A stretch of 64,000 nucleotides of DNA from assembly GCA_017561885.1 (NCBI GenBank), contig JAFZBF010000040.1:62001-126000 (forward strand), read 5' to 3'. Origin of the DNA: Bacteroidales bacterium (GTDB lineage Bacteria; Bacteroidota; Bacteroidia; Bacteroidales; UBA932). Shown here piece after piece: positions 37,933 to 47,593 of the stretch; the first letter of the stretch is position 1, and each line of letters begins with the position of its first letter. The position numbers were made by a program, and so were the translations under genes. The notes under the pieces are model-generated. The model had not been told where the DNA came from, ran no database searches, and saw nothing but the letters and a program-made list of their open reading frames with translations.

Positions 37933-39399
37933 ATGGCAAAGAGTTTAAAACATAAAGCAGCATCCGGAATGGTGTGGACGGCCCTGCAGAAATATTCTAA
38001 AATGGGCATTCAGTTCATTTCAGGTATTATTTTGGCGCGCCTGCTTACACCTTATGATTACGGATGTATCGGAATGTTATCCATCTTCATGGTACTGGCG
38101 GAAGTTTTTATTGATGCCGGTTTCGGATCTGCTCTTATTCAGAAAAAAAGGCCCACACAGGAAGATTACTCAACGATTTTCTGGTGGAACTTAGGTATGG
38201 CTGTGCTTATGTATGCAGTGTTGTATATGAGCGCACCAGCCATATCCCGGTTTTATGATATTCCTTTGTTATGCGACGTTCTCCGAGTACAAGGCCTTGT
38301 GCTCTTTATTTTCGCATTCAATATCGTACAACGCAATCAACTAAAGAAACAATTAAACTTCAGAGTTCTTTCAATAGTATCCATCACCACTGCCATTATT
38401 TCCTTATGTATTACCATTTTTATGGCCTATAAAGGCTTTGGCGTCTGGGCTTTGGTAACGCAGAATATGGTAACTGCTGCCATTCCAGCCATAGTGTTTT
38501 GGTTCTTTATAAAGTGGCGACCGATGTTGGTCTTTTCGAAACAGTCATTCAAGGAGTTGTTCGGTTTTGGTTTTTATATGTTTTTAACACATCTGGTCAA
38601 TGATTTTTCAGGCCAGATACAAGGATTGTTGATAGGGAAGATGTATACTCCGGCAACGATGGGTTATTACTCAAAGGCGCACTCAACCGAAAAACTGGCA
38701 TCAAAATCCATTTCGCAAGTTATGACACAGGTTACATATCCATTGTATGCTGAAGTTCAAGATGATAAAGCTGCCATGGTGAACATGATTAAGCGCCTGA
38801 CATCAACAATTGCATATTTGACTTTTCCGTTGATGTTTATTCTGCTCTTGATTGCTAAACCACTTTTCATTCTGCTCTATTCTGACAGATGGTTACAGAG
38901 TGTCCCTTATTTTCAAGTTCTTTGTATAGCTGGATTGGCAGTGTGCCTTCAGGCAGTTAATTTACAGACTATTCCTGCGATTGGAAAGAGTAAAGTAATG
39001 TTTATTTGGACGTTGATTAAAAGGGGCGTTGGATTGGGTGCTATCTTGTTGGGCCTGTTCTTTTATGGGATGAAAGGTCTTCTTTGTGGTGTTGTCTTTA
39101 ATTCCTGGTTTTCTCTATTTATAAATATGTGGTTGGTCTCTAGATACATAGGATATAAAATGTCTCGACAATTGATAGACTTATTGCCCATTTTTGTGAT
39201 ATCAACGATTGCTGCACTGGTTAGTTTTGGTATAGGTTTATTATTGATGATTGATAATATTTATGTTGACGGACTGGTTAAGTTGGGGTTTTATGTATTA
39301 ATCTATATGGGATGGTCATTTATCTTCAAGCCAGATGCGTTCAATTATACAATGACTGTTGTTAATCCCTTTCTTGTTAAGATATTTCACCGTAAGTAA
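37933..39399 (+). CDS. Wzx-type oligosaccharide flippase
   Basis: 488 residues with about 14 hydrophobic helices in the MATE/PST arrangement. 'GMVWTALQKYSKMGIQFISG' and 'LARLLTPYDYGCIGMLSIFM' at the N-terminus, and 'MGYYSKAHSTEKLASKSISQ' near residue 240, match the Polysacc_synt (WzxC-like) family. It moves lipid-linked repeat units across the inner membrane. Together with the Wzy-like protein at 49555 it indicates a Wzx/Wzy-dependent pathway. Starts 5 bp after the previous gene. Confidence 0.93.
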   Translation: MAKSLKHKAASGMVWTALQKYSKMGIQFISGIILARLLTPYDYGCIGMLSIFMVLAEVFIDAGFGSALIQKKRPTQEDYSTIFWWNLGMAVLMYAVLYMSAPAISRFYDIPLLCDVLRVQGLVLFIFAFNIVQRNQLKKQLNFRVLSIVSITTAIISLCITIFMAYKGFGVWALVTQNMVTAAIPAIVFWFFIKWRPMLVFSKQSFKELFGFGFYMFLTHLVNDFSGQIQGLLIGKMYTPATMGYYSKAHSTEKLASKSISQVMTQVTYPLYAEVQDDKAAMVNMIKRLTSTIAYLTFPLMFILLLIAKPLFILLYSDRWLQSVPYFQVLCIAGLAVCLQAVNLQTIPAIGKSKVMFIWTLIKRGVGLGAILLGLFFYGMKGLLCGVVFNSWFSLFINMWLVSRYIGYKMSRQLIDLLPIFVISTIAALVSFGIGLLLMIDNIYVDGLVKLGFYVLIYMGWSFIFKPDAFNYTMTVVNPFLVKIFHRK

Positions 39400-39406
39400 T
39401 AGCTAA

Positions 39407-40036
39407 ATGCGAATAAGAATAAGGCCTATTGACGAAACCCGTATCTCCTATAGTCAAGTATTGGATTTAATTAAATCTGCATTTCAAGAACGAAAAGCAT
39501 CCGGACTTAATTATAGTTGTCTTTCTCTTTCATTAAACGATTTTCTTGAAGAAATCAAGGAATCGGTTGTTTTATTGGCTGAAGATTTAGATAAAGAGGT
39601 GTTATGTGGCTGTTCTATTTTGCTGCTTCGTCATGATAAAGAAGGCATTTGTTATGGGAGAGAAAAGCACACAGCAGTACGTCCGGATTATAAAGGTCTT
39701 GGCATAGGTTCGCAACTACTTCAAGCAATCAAGGGAATGGCAATTGAACACCACTGTGACTATATTACTTGTAGTACAGCAGTGGACGCAAAAAGTGCCG
39801 TGAAGGTTCACCTGAATAACGGCTATAATATTGTTGGGATGAAGTCCTACAAGTTTACTAATTATTATTCTTATCTATTTAGATTACAATTAAAACAGCC
39901 TTCTCCTTGGTGTGATGCTTCTTATTGTAAACAACAATACAAACGGTCTGCGAGACGGGTCCGTATGGCCTACCATGAAGATGGACGCAAGACATTATTT
40001 GGCAAAGTGTTGGCCAAATGTGGGCTTAAATGGTAA
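39407..40036 (+). CDS. GNAT-family acyltransferase
   Basis: 209 residues. The acetyl-CoA binding motif A appears as 'AVRPDYKGLGIGSQLLQAIK' (residues about 87-106), followed by 'VKVHLNNGYNIVGMKSYKF'. The C-terminal 60 residues are basic and not part of the GNAT core. It may transfer an acyl group to an amino sugar or amino acid on the repeat unit. A related GNAT gene lies at 43277; each sits beside an ATP-grasp gene. An 86-bp gap follows with no recognisable gene. Confidence 0.78.
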   Translation: MRIRIRPIDETRISYSQVLDLIKSAFQERKASGLNYSCLSLSLNDFLEEIKESVVLLAEDLDKEVLCGCSILLLRHDKEGICYGREKHTAVRPDYKGLGIGSQLLQAIKGMAIEHHCDYITCSTAVDAKSAVKVHLNNGYNIVGMKSYKFTNYYSYLFRLQLKQPSPWCDASYCKQQYKRSARRVRMAYHEDGRKTLFGKVLAKCGLKW

Positions 40037-40122
40037 CGATCGATCCAAGCGGGCATTGTTAATTTCATTGAGAATGGTTGCGTATATTACTGATAAGGGG
40101 TAGATAGCCTTGACTTCTTTAT

Positions 40123-41145
40123 ATGAAATTGATAAATGTTATTTTTCACGATACTATCCTTTACCGATGGGTGAGGTTTCCGCAGACCAAATTGGATAAG
40201 TTTATTAGAAGCGGAGCATATAATGACTATTCACTTGTGGAATTGAAACGTATCAGAAAGAAATTAAAATTTGCTTATATATTTCATGATATACCTTTCA
40301 AAGATTTTTGGCAATGTCGATGTGAAGAACTCAATAGAAAAAAATTGCGAGATATTGTCCCTTACAAAGAACAAAAATCTTTATGGCTGCACATTAATTC
40401 AAAAGCAGCACATGACTTGTTATGCGATAAGTGGAAAACATATCAACATTTCAGAGATTTTTTTGGCAGGGAAGTTCTATTTGTTCAGGATTCTGAAAAA
40501 GATGACATGGGATTTCGCGGTTTTATTTCACGACATTCACGTTTCATAGTGAAACCTCTTGCGATGAATTGTGGGAAAGGGATACAAGTATTGGATACTT
40601 CAATGCAGGATATTAGTTCATATTCTTTACTTAAACGATACAAGGATGGTTTTGTTGCCGAAGAATTAATTGTCCAAGATGATTCTCTGGCTCAGTTCCA
40701 TCCAGCAAGCGTGAATACACTACGAATTCATACTGTCAATTATGGCGATTCGCTGGAAATACTTTGGCCATGTTTGAGAATAGGATGTGGAGGGAGTATT
40801 GTTGATAATGCTGGTGCTGGCGGTATCTTTGGCGCTGTTGATGTTGATACAGGTCGGATAGTTGCTGTCAGCGATGAATTCCACCATACATTTGATGTAC
40901 ATCCTGATACGGGAATTCACGTATTAGGATATGAAATACCTCGTTGGAAAGAAGCTTGTGAAATGGCTAAAAGGCTGGCATTATGTATGCCTGACTGTCC
41001 ATTCGTAGGTTGGGATTTGGCCTTGACTGAAAAAGGCTGGTTAATGGTAGAGGGCAACTATGGTCCTTTGCTAATATGGCAGATTGCTGTTGGCAAAGGA
41101 ATCAGGAAAGAGTTTAATCGAATGAAGCAAAAAATAGGTTCTTAG
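40123..41145 (+). CDS. Sugar-transfer-associated ATP-grasp enzyme, copy 1
   Basis: 340 residues of the ATPgrasp_ST type. 'RFIVKPLAMNCGKGIQVLDT' supplies the nucleotide-binding Lys and the Gly loop, 'GFVAEELIVQDDSLAQF' the acidic pair, 'HPASVNTLRIHTV' a conserved segment, and 'VGWDLALTEKGWLMVEGNYG' the metal-binding acid and Asn. Enzymes of this fold join a carboxylate to an amine at the cost of ATP; the family is known mainly from capsule loci and its substrate is unproven. Copy 2 at 42201 is clearly homologous. It is part of a duplicated block with GNAT, CapA and LicD genes. Confidence 0.85.
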   Translation: MKLINVIFHDTILYRWVRFPQTKLDKFIRSGAYNDYSLVELKRIRKKLKFAYIFHDIPFKDFWQCRCEELNRKKLRDIVPYKEQKSLWLHINSKAAHDLLCDKWKTYQHFRDFFGREVLFVQDSEKDDMGFRGFISRHSRFIVKPLAMNCGKGIQVLDTSMQDISSYSLLKRYKDGFVAEELIVQDDSLAQFHPASVNTLRIHTVNYGDSLEILWPCLRIGCGGSIVDNAGAGGIFGAVDVDTGRIVAVSDEFHHTFDVHPDTGIHVLGYEIPRWKEACEMAKRLALCMPDCPFVGWDLALTEKGWLMVEGNYGPLLIWQIAVGKGIRKEFNRMKQKIGS

Positions 41146-41147
41146 AG

Positions 41148-41360
41148 ATGAACAGTGTATACAGAATAATCATAGGTGGTGACATTCTTCCATCAAAGAA
41201 AAATATTAAGTTATTTGAAAGTGGAGAAGTGTCATCCTTGTATGTTGAAGATATTCGTAATTTATTTCATTCCGCCGACTTCTCGATAGTTAACCTTGAA
41301 AGGCCTTTGATAAATGCAAATATACATATTGCAAGTGGTTTTGATATGACAGAACTCTAG
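41148..41360 (+). pseudogene. Truncated CapA-family fragment
   Basis: 70 codons, 2 bp after the ATP-grasp gene. The first 50 residues align with the N-terminus of the CapA protein at 45191: 'IIIGGDILPSKKNIKLFESG' against 'ILIVGDLFPTCQNVSYFSKG', and 'FSIVNLERPL' against 'FSICNLEGAL'. The homology ends there, followed by about 15 unrelated residues and a stop. The remaining metal ligands (NNH, YHGG, QHTH) are missing, so the fragment cannot be active. LicD starts 11 bp later, at the point where the rest of CapA should be, which points to a deletion or recombination joint. Confidence 0.8.
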
Positions 41361-41371
41361 GAAGAGTTTTT

Positions 41372-42187
41372 ATGATCATGGAAACAACAAATAAATCTAA
41401 AAACAAGAAAGAGGTTTGTTTAGAAGAATCCAAAATAATTTGTTTCAAAATATTGCTATTTTTTGATTCTTTTTGTCGAGAACACGCCATTAAGTATTCA
41501 CTTGGAGAAGGTACCCTTCTTGGAGCAGTTCGCCATAAGGGTTTTATTCCTTGGGATGACGATATTGATGTTCTGATGGAAAGAGACCAAGTAGATAAAT
41601 TCGTCTCTCTTTACAAACAAGGCCCGTATAAACTGTTCATTCCTGGGAAACATGATAATTGGTGGAGTGGCGTTGTGAGATTGACGGATACAAAGACAAA
41701 AGTAGTATTTGAGAATTCCCATGAAGGCCCACATGGCATATGGATAGCCTTAACACCTATAGATAATGCCCCTGACTCTGAAAGAGAACTTCAGAAACTA
41801 TTTAATAGGAGAAGAGTCCTAGCATCTTTATGCAAATTAAAAGTTGGAGCGAGAAAATATACACACACTCCTAGAGGATTTATTTATAGGATGATAAACC
41901 TCATAGTACCCATTAAAATGCTTAATAAACTATATGTAAATAACTTAAGTCACTTTAATAGTAAAGAGACAAAAAGGAAATTAAAGATACGCCTTCATGG
42001 AAATCCATTAATTTTCCCGTCAGATATTATTTCTGGTTATACTGAATTAGAGTTTGAAGGGCAGAAATTTATGGCTATCAGCCATTATGATGAATACCTC
42101 AAGATTATGTATGGGGATTATATGACTCCTCCGCCCGAATCGGAGAGAGTCCCAAAGCATAATTTCAAAGCTTATTATTTAGAATAA
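41372..42187 (+). CDS. LicD-family phosphotransferase-like protein, copy 1
   Basis: 271 residues; ATG at 41372 or two codons later at 41378. 'GEGTLLGAVRHKGFIPWDDD' with DDDID at residues 62-66 is the LicD/fukutin nucleotidyltransferase-like signature, and the C-terminal 'MYGDYMTPPPESERVPKHN' is a conserved family end. LicD proteins transfer phosphocholine or related phospho-alcohol groups from a CDP donor to a glycan; relatives such as fukutin use CDP-ribitol. The gene directly follows the CapA fragment. Two further LicD genes occur at 47594 and 59508. Confidence 0.86.
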   Translation: MIMETTNKSKNKKEVCLEESKIICFKILLFFDSFCREHAIKYSLGEGTLLGAVRHKGFIPWDDDIDVLMERDQVDKFVSLYKQGPYKLFIPGKHDNWWSGVVRLTDTKTKVVFENSHEGPHGIWIALTPIDNAPDSERELQKLFNRRRVLASLCKLKVGARKYTHTPRGFIYRMINLIVPIKMLNKLYVNNLSHFNSKETKRKLKIRLHGNPLIFPSDIISGYTELEFEGQKFMAISHYDEYLKIMYGDYMTPPPESERVPKHNFKAYYLE

Positions 42188-42200
42188 GATACTGCTAATA

Positions 42201-43280
42201 ATGAAGATACTTTATATTATTGTTTCCAAAGTATTGCCCAGAACTATATATGAAAGGTTATGGCGAAGGATGAATTGGAAGAAATATGCTTCTCGTTTTG
42301 ATGATGCTATAAAGCACTTTGTGGTTGAGAAGGGGACTACCAACCCCACAGAGGTTAGCCAAATTCGAAATATGTTGGTGAAAGCTTTCATTAAGGATAA
42401 TTGGTATCCAGACGAATTTTTTTTCTATAATTATGATCGACTTTCTCGCAAAGGTATTCATGATTTCGTGCCTCATCGTGAGGCAAGTAAGTTTTGGAAA
42501 TATCAAAATAGTCAAGATGTATATTTGTTGACTTGCGACAAAGGGCGAACATATCAACATTTCAACCTTTTTTTTAATCGAGACCTTGTATCGGTGAACA
42601 ATGAACCGAAATCTAAAGAGTTATTTCTTGATTTTATTAGCAAACATTCTAGGTTCATCATTAAGCCTACATTTGGTAATTATGGGAATGGGGTTAAAGT
42701 AATTGATACTATCAACGAGAACAGAATAGAAGAATTAGCAGATGGATTGCTAGATACTTACAAAGAAGGATTCGTTGCTGAAGAATTAATTAGTCAATGT
42801 GATGAGTTGGCATCATTTCATCCATCATCTGTCAATACTGTCAGATTGACAACAGTACGCCTAGATAATGGAGAAGTGTACATTATTCATCGGCCATTTA
42901 TCCGTTTTGGCCAGGGAGGAAGAGTCGTCGATAATGGCGGGAATGGCGGTATAATTGGAGGAATTGACAATGAAACCGGTATTATTTATGCTGCTATTGA
43001 TGAAAAGATGAATCATTATATAGTCCATCCAGATTCGGGCAAAACAATCCTTGGATATCGAATTCCCCATTGGGCGGAGGCAAAAGCTTTCGTAATCAAG
43101 TTGGCTGATGTCATTCCTGAATTACGTTACTGTGGTTGGGACATTGCTCTTACAGATGATGGATGGGTGATGGTCGAAGCAAATGGTAAGGGTTTGTTTA
43201 TTGGATTTCAAATGCCATCACAGGAGGGTTTTAGGGATGAATTCGAAGAGATAAAGAAGATGTGTGGATATAAAGGATGA
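42201..43280 (+). CDS. Sugar-transfer-associated ATP-grasp enzyme, copy 2
   Basis: 359 residues. The key segments match copy 1: 'RFIIKPTFGNYGNGVKVIDT', 'GFVAEELISQCDELASFHPS', 'GGRVVDNGGNGGIIGGIDNE' and 'CGWDIALTDDGWVMVEANGK'. It belongs to the ATPgrasp_ST family and is expected to form an amide or similar bond using ATP in the cytoplasm. It overlaps the following GNAT gene by 4 bp. In copy 1 the GNAT precedes and in copy 2 it follows the ATP-grasp, so the modules are related but rearranged. Confidence 0.85.
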   Translation: MKILYIIVSKVLPRTIYERLWRRMNWKKYASRFDDAIKHFVVEKGTTNPTEVSQIRNMLVKAFIKDNWYPDEFFFYNYDRLSRKGIHDFVPHREASKFWKYQNSQDVYLLTCDKGRTYQHFNLFFNRDLVSVNNEPKSKELFLDFISKHSRFIIKPTFGNYGNGVKVIDTINENRIEELADGLLDTYKEGFVAEELISQCDELASFHPSSVNTVRLTTVRLDNGEVYIIHRPFIRFGQGGRVVDNGGNGGIIGGIDNETGIIYAAIDEKMNHYIVHPDSGKTILGYRIPHWAEAKAFVIKLADVIPELRYCGWDIALTDDGWVMVEANGKGLFIGFQMPSQEGFRDEFEEIKKMCGYKG

Positions 43281-43921
43281 ATAAAATCACAATAGTTGAG
43301 AAGCCTGATTGGGTGTCATGGAACGATATTCATGATGTGCTTGTTGCGGCTCATGCTGATAACAAACTCAAAGGCATTGTTATGCAGCATCAATGTTTAT
43401 CTGGCGAGGAAATTAAACAAGAATTGGGAAGTGCAGGTGTGATGATAATTGCTTTGGATGGACAGAAAGTTGTTGGAGTTGCTGCAATAGAAGAGAAGAT
43501 AGGAAAACAATGGTATTTGAAAGGCCGGTATGGGTATTTGTGCTTTGCTGGAGTCTTACCCGATTATAGGGGCAAAGGTATTTATACTTCTTTGATCAAA
43601 AAACGCGAACAGAAAGCGAAGGAACTTAATTATAACCTATTGGCGTTTGATACGCATAAAGATAATTTAATTGTACAAGAGATTGCCCAAAAGAATGGTT
43701 ATCGCTTAGTGAGATATTTCAGAGCACAAACAGGCGATCATTTCAATGTCGCAATGGTAAAGTGGTTAAATGGGCAAGATGCATTTAATAAGAAGGTAAA
43801 ACAAGCATATTGTCTTTCTAAATTATTGACTATAATACAGTTTAAGCGGAATGGAAAGGAACGAACTCGTTTGACCACTTTGGTTTGCCAAGGGATTAAT
43901 AGATGGCTTAAGGTTAAGTAG
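43277..43921 (+). CDS. GNAT-family acyltransferase, second
   Basis: 214 residues. 'LCFAGVLPDYRGKGIYTSLI' (about residues 93-112) is motif A for acyl-CoA binding, and 'IAQKNGYRLVRYFRAQTGDH' closes the core. The first 40 residues contain 'HADNKLKGIVMQHQCLSGEE'. The overlap with the ATP-grasp gene suggests the two proteins work on the same intermediate. It is only distantly similar to the GNAT at 39407. Confidence 0.8.
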   Translation: MNKITIVEKPDWVSWNDIHDVLVAAHADNKLKGIVMQHQCLSGEEIKQELGSAGVMIIALDGQKVVGVAAIEEKIGKQWYLKGRYGYLCFAGVLPDYRGKGIYTSLIKKREQKAKELNYNLLAFDTHKDNLIVQEIAQKNGYRLVRYFRAQTGDHFNVAMVKWLNGQDAFNKKVKQAYCLSKLLTIIQFKRNGKERTRLTTLVCQGINRWLKVK

Positions 43922-43950
43922 TTTTTTATCAGAATTATCTAATTCATGAT

Positions 43951-45165
43951 ATGAAGCAAAAAGTTGTTATCATAGGACAAGGATTTACTGGAAGGTTAAG
44001 TATAGTTCGTTCAGTTGCTGAATTGGAATGTGATGTTACATTAATAGTGTTGACTCATCGCGATAAGGCCAGCGGATGTTTGATAGAAGATAAGCCGATA
44101 GATGCATATAGCAAATATGTGAATCGTACAATTTATTGTGAGACATATAATGCTGAAATGCTAGTTGAAATACTCCTTACTAAGTGTGTCAATCCAAATC
44201 AAAAGTCTTTTATATTTCCTGATAACGATTTTTCTGCAGCTGCTATAGACAATTCATTGGATTTACTAAAAGAGCATTTCTATTGTCCAAATATAAATGA
44301 TGAACAAGGGGCGATAGCGGAATGGATGAATAAGGTGCGACAAAAAAAGTTAGCACAAGAAGTAGGATTAAATGTAGCTAAAACGAATGTTATTGAAATA
44401 GATGAAGGTATTTATATTATTCCGGATAAAATCGAATATCCTTGTTTTGTGAAACCTTTGGCATCCATAATAGGAGGAAAATATGGTTTAAAAAAATGTA
44501 ACAATAAGGAAGAACTGGATAGACACTTGAAGAGGCTGCCAACATTAAATGAAAGGTATAGAAATATCAAATTACTAGTTGAGGATTTTAAAACAATAGA
44601 TAAGGAGTTTGCTGTTTTGGGCTTTTCTGATGGGAAGCAAGTGGTTGTACCTGGAGTAATACAAATCCTTCACTTGGCACATGGTACACACTTTGGTGTT
44701 GCAGTGCAGGGAAAGATTTCTACAGTGGATGATATTTGTCTTATTGAAAAGTTTTCTGAGCTTATTAAAAGGATAGGGTTTGTTGGTATTTTTGATATTG
44801 ATTATTACGAAAGTGATGGCATTATTTATTTTGGGGAGATAAATATGCGCTTTGGCGGTTCTGGATATGCTTATACTAAGACTGGGGTAAACCTTCCTGC
44901 ATTGATGATAAAGTCATTCTTGGGACAAACAATAGAAGGCATTAATTGCGCAGTTACTCAAACAGCAACTTTTTTCAATGAAAGGATGGCCATTGATGAT
45001 TGGTATAACGGCTATTTAAGTACTAAAGATTATTATAGGCTAAGAAATACTTCTCAGATTAGATTTATTGAAGACGAAAACGATCCACAGCCTCAAAAAG
45101 TATTTGTGAAGGAATTTAGAAAAAAACTTATTAGGAAGACTATCAAACTCATTTTTGGTAGGTGA
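43951..45165 (+). CDS. ATP-grasp ligase of carbamoyl-phosphate-synthase type, copy 1
   Basis: 404 residues. 'KVVIIGQGFTGRLSIVRSVA' is the N-terminal Rossmann-like lobe, 'PIDAYSKYVN' and 'FIFPDNDFSAAAIDNSL' are shared with the paralog at 46351, 'YPCFVKPLASIIGGKYGLKK' carries the ATP-binding Lys and Gly loop, and 'YFGEINMRFGGSGYAYTKTG' the metal-binding Glu and Asn. Members join an amino acid or carboxylate to an amine. With CapA and a second ATP-grasp next to it, ligation of amino-acid units to or within the repeat unit is plausible. No amino acid specificity can be read. Confidence 0.82.
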   Translation: MKQKVVIIGQGFTGRLSIVRSVAELECDVTLIVLTHRDKASGCLIEDKPIDAYSKYVNRTIYCETYNAEMLVEILLTKCVNPNQKSFIFPDNDFSAAAIDNSLDLLKEHFYCPNINDEQGAIAEWMNKVRQKKLAQEVGLNVAKTNVIEIDEGIYIIPDKIEYPCFVKPLASIIGGKYGLKKCNNKEELDRHLKRLPTLNERYRNIKLLVEDFKTIDKEFAVLGFSDGKQVVVPGVIQILHLAHGTHFGVAVQGKISTVDDICLIEKFSELIKRIGFVGIFDIDYYESDGIIYFGEINMRFGGSGYAYTKTGVNLPALMIKSFLGQTIEGINCAVTQTATFFNERMAIDDWYNGYLSTKDYYRLRNTSQIRFIEDENDPQPQKVFVKEFRKKLIRKTIKLIFGR

Positions 45166-45190
45166 TCCCGCCAGCTTTATAGTATAATGA

Positions 45191-46351
45191 ATGAAGTCTT
45201 GTATGCAATATAGTAACCATTTAAAATCTATTCTAATTGTAGGTGACTTATTTCCTACCTGTCAGAATGTTTCTTATTTTTCAAAAGGGGATATTGAAAC
45301 GTTGTTTGGTAAAGAAATAGTTCAAAAGTTTTCCGAAGCTTATTTCAGTATATGTAATCTAGAAGGAGCCTTGACCGATCATCCAGATAAATGCAAGAAA
45401 ACAGGACCAGTCAAGTTAGCTCCTACTGATGCTGTTGAAGCATATAGAAAGTTGGGCATCAATTATTGTTTATTGGCAAATAATCATGCAACAGATGGTG
45501 GCCACAGGGGAATGCTTGATACAATGCAAACTCTTGATAATGCTGGTATCAAATACATAGGGGCCGGTAAGAGCGAAAATGATATTGTTCATTTCTTTGT
45601 TAAAGAGGTAGGCGGTTTGAGAGTTGGCTTTTATAATGTGAGCGAAAGGATGTATAACAAGCCTACAGAAACACAAGCTGGTGCCTGGCTTTATGATGAG
45701 TATATAGTATGCCGAGAGTTGGCTCAGTTGAAGGAAGAGTGTGATTATCTGATTGTATTATATCATGGAGGAATTGAGAAATTCCCATACCCGTCGCCTG
45801 AAAACAAGAAACGTTTTCATAGAATGGCAGACAGTGGTGCAGATATGATTATTGCGCAGCATACACACTGTGTGGGATGCGAAGAATATTATAACAGTTC
45901 TTATCTCCTCTATGGACAAGGTGATTTTTTGTTAAATAACTTCGCTGCTGGTCTTACAGATTCAGGATTGATTATAGAACTTGATATAGAAGATGGTCAG
46001 GTCCATATACAGAAGCATTTAGTAAAATCTGTTGATAATATGTATGTTAGATATGCTGAGCAACAGGATTTAAGTGATTTCTACGCACGTTCCGAGAAGG
46101 TAAACGATGATGCATTTGTTTTTCGCCTGTTTCAAAAGTTCTGTGATAATGAACTGAAACTCTATCTGACAGCATTCAAAAGCCCTTCAAAGCTGCGGTT
46201 GAGACAGCGAAAATTTTTTCCAAGAGCATACAAGAAATGGTTGTTCCGATATAATGAAAGAGACTTGTTATTCGCGCTCCATTCACTTCGCTCAGAACAG
46301 AATCGCGAGACGGCAGTTGTTGGAATTGAGCATCAATTGGGCATTTCATAA
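45191..46351 (+). CDS. CapA-family metallophosphatase-like protein, intact
   Basis: 386 residues. The calcineurin-like metal ligands are in order: 'ILIVGDLFPT', 'FSICNLEGALTD', 'YCLLANNHATDGGHRGM', 'VLYHGGIEKFPYPSPENK' and 'ADMIIAQHTHCVGCEEYY' followed by 'LLYGQGDFLLNN'. CapA/PgsA proteins are needed for poly-gamma-glutamate capsules and their relatives occur in other capsule loci. No signal peptide or membrane anchor is seen, unlike PgsA of Bacillus, so this copy may act in the cytoplasm. It lies between two paralogous ATP-grasp genes and overlaps the second by one base. Confidence 0.88.
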   Translation: MKSCMQYSNHLKSILIVGDLFPTCQNVSYFSKGDIETLFGKEIVQKFSEAYFSICNLEGALTDHPDKCKKTGPVKLAPTDAVEAYRKLGINYCLLANNHATDGGHRGMLDTMQTLDNAGIKYIGAGKSENDIVHFFVKEVGGLRVGFYNVSERMYNKPTETQAGAWLYDEYIVCRELAQLKEECDYLIVLYHGGIEKFPYPSPENKKRFHRMADSGADMIIAQHTHCVGCEEYYNSSYLLYGQGDFLLNNFAAGLTDSGLIIELDIEDGQVHIQKHLVKSVDNMYVRYAEQQDLSDFYARSEKVNDDAFVFRLFQKFCDNELKLYLTAFKSPSKLRLRQRKFFPRAYKKWLFRYNERDLLFALHSLRSEQNRETAVVGIEHQLGIS

Positions 46352-47568
46352 TGAAATATAAAGTAGTCATAATAGGGCATGGTTATACATCTCGATTAGG
46401 GATTATTCGCTCTCTTGCAAAGATAGATTGTGAAATTACGGTAATTGCCATGGTTTTTCATGGTTGGTTGGGAAGAATGGTTCGTCTATCGGGGGGGCGA
46501 CCAATAGATTGCTATAGTAAGTATGTGAATCATTACTACTATTGTATAGAAAAAGACGAAAAGGGACTGATACAATTACTTCTAGATAAGTGTTTATCTC
46601 CCGGTCAAAAAGTTGTAATAATTCCTGACAGTGATTTTTCAGCAGCAGCAATAGACAGAAATCAAGAAGTATTAAAGCCTTATTTTGTATTTCCTCAAAT
46701 TAACAATAAACCAGGTGCGATAGAGCACTGGATGTCTAAAACTGTACAGAAAGATCTTGCCCGTGAAGTTGGATTGACTGTCGCTGAGGGTAGGGTTCTT
46801 TCTGTCAAGGATGGCAAGTATGTGGTACCAGATATTATTAAGTATCCTTGTTTCACAAAGCCGCTTGCTACTATTTCTGGTGGGAAAGGATTCCTGAGAC
46901 GATGTGACAATGCAGCAGAACTGCAGAAGGTTATGCGTATGGTAGGTGAAAAGTTCTGCAATACAGAGGTTTTGGTGGAAGATTATAAAATAATAGATAA
47001 AGAGTATGCTGTTGTCGGCTTTTCTGATGGTAAAAATGTAGTCATTTCTGGAGTGATAGAATTTATAGCTAATAGTAAAAGCCATTTTGGGATAGCAAGA
47101 GAGGGAATGGTCAAGCCAATTAATGGTTTTGAAACCATAATAGATCAGTTCCGGGATTTTGTCAGTACAATTGGTTTCTGCGGACTTTTCGATATTGACT
47201 TTTATGAAAGCGGGGGAAAGATGTACTATAGCGAGATGAACTTTCGTTTTGGTGGCAGCGGGTATGTCTACACAGTTATGGGTGCCAATCTTCCAGCGAT
47301 GATGGTTCGTTTTTTATGCGGGGAGGAATATCAAGATATGCTTCATGATGTTTCTTGTGTCGCTACTTATGTCAACGAACGAATGTGTCTTGATGATTAT
47401 TTGCATGGTTATCTGAATAAAAAACAAGTGAAAGCAATCATTTCGCGCCCTGATATCTGTTTTATTATGGATTCAGACGATATCGCTCCGTTCAAGAGAA
47501 TGAAAAGAGAGTTAAGGATACTTGGTTTAAAAAAGTTTAGGTTAAAAATAAAAAAACTGGCGAAGTAA
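46351..47568 (+). CDS. ATP-grasp ligase of carbamoyl-phosphate-synthase type, copy 2
   Basis: 405 residues. It is a clear paralog of the protein at 43951: 'KVVIIGHGYTSRLGIIRSLA', 'PIDCYSKYVNHYYYC', 'VIIPDSDFSAAAIDRNQEV', 'YPCFTKPLATISGGKGFLRR' and 'YYSEMNFRFGGSGYVYTVMG'. Both copies retain the ATP-binding and metal-binding residues, so both are probably active. Two such enzymes beside one CapA suggest successive ligations or two different acceptors. Start codon overlaps the CapA stop (TAATG). Confidence 0.82.
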   Translation: MKYKVVIIGHGYTSRLGIIRSLAKIDCEITVIAMVFHGWLGRMVRLSGGRPIDCYSKYVNHYYYCIEKDEKGLIQLLLDKCLSPGQKVVIIPDSDFSAAAIDRNQEVLKPYFVFPQINNKPGAIEHWMSKTVQKDLAREVGLTVAEGRVLSVKDGKYVVPDIIKYPCFTKPLATISGGKGFLRRCDNAAELQKVMRMVGEKFCNTEVLVEDYKIIDKEYAVVGFSDGKNVVISGVIEFIANSKSHFGIAREGMVKPINGFETIIDQFRDFVSTIGFCGLFDIDFYESGGKMYYSEMNFRFGGSGYVYTVMGANLPAMMVRFLCGEEYQDMLHDVSCVATYVNERMCLDDYLHGYLNKKQVKAIISRPDICFIMDSDDIAPFKRMKRELRILGLKKFRLKIKKLAK

Positions 47569-47593
47569 AAAAGATACAGTTTTTAGTTTAATA

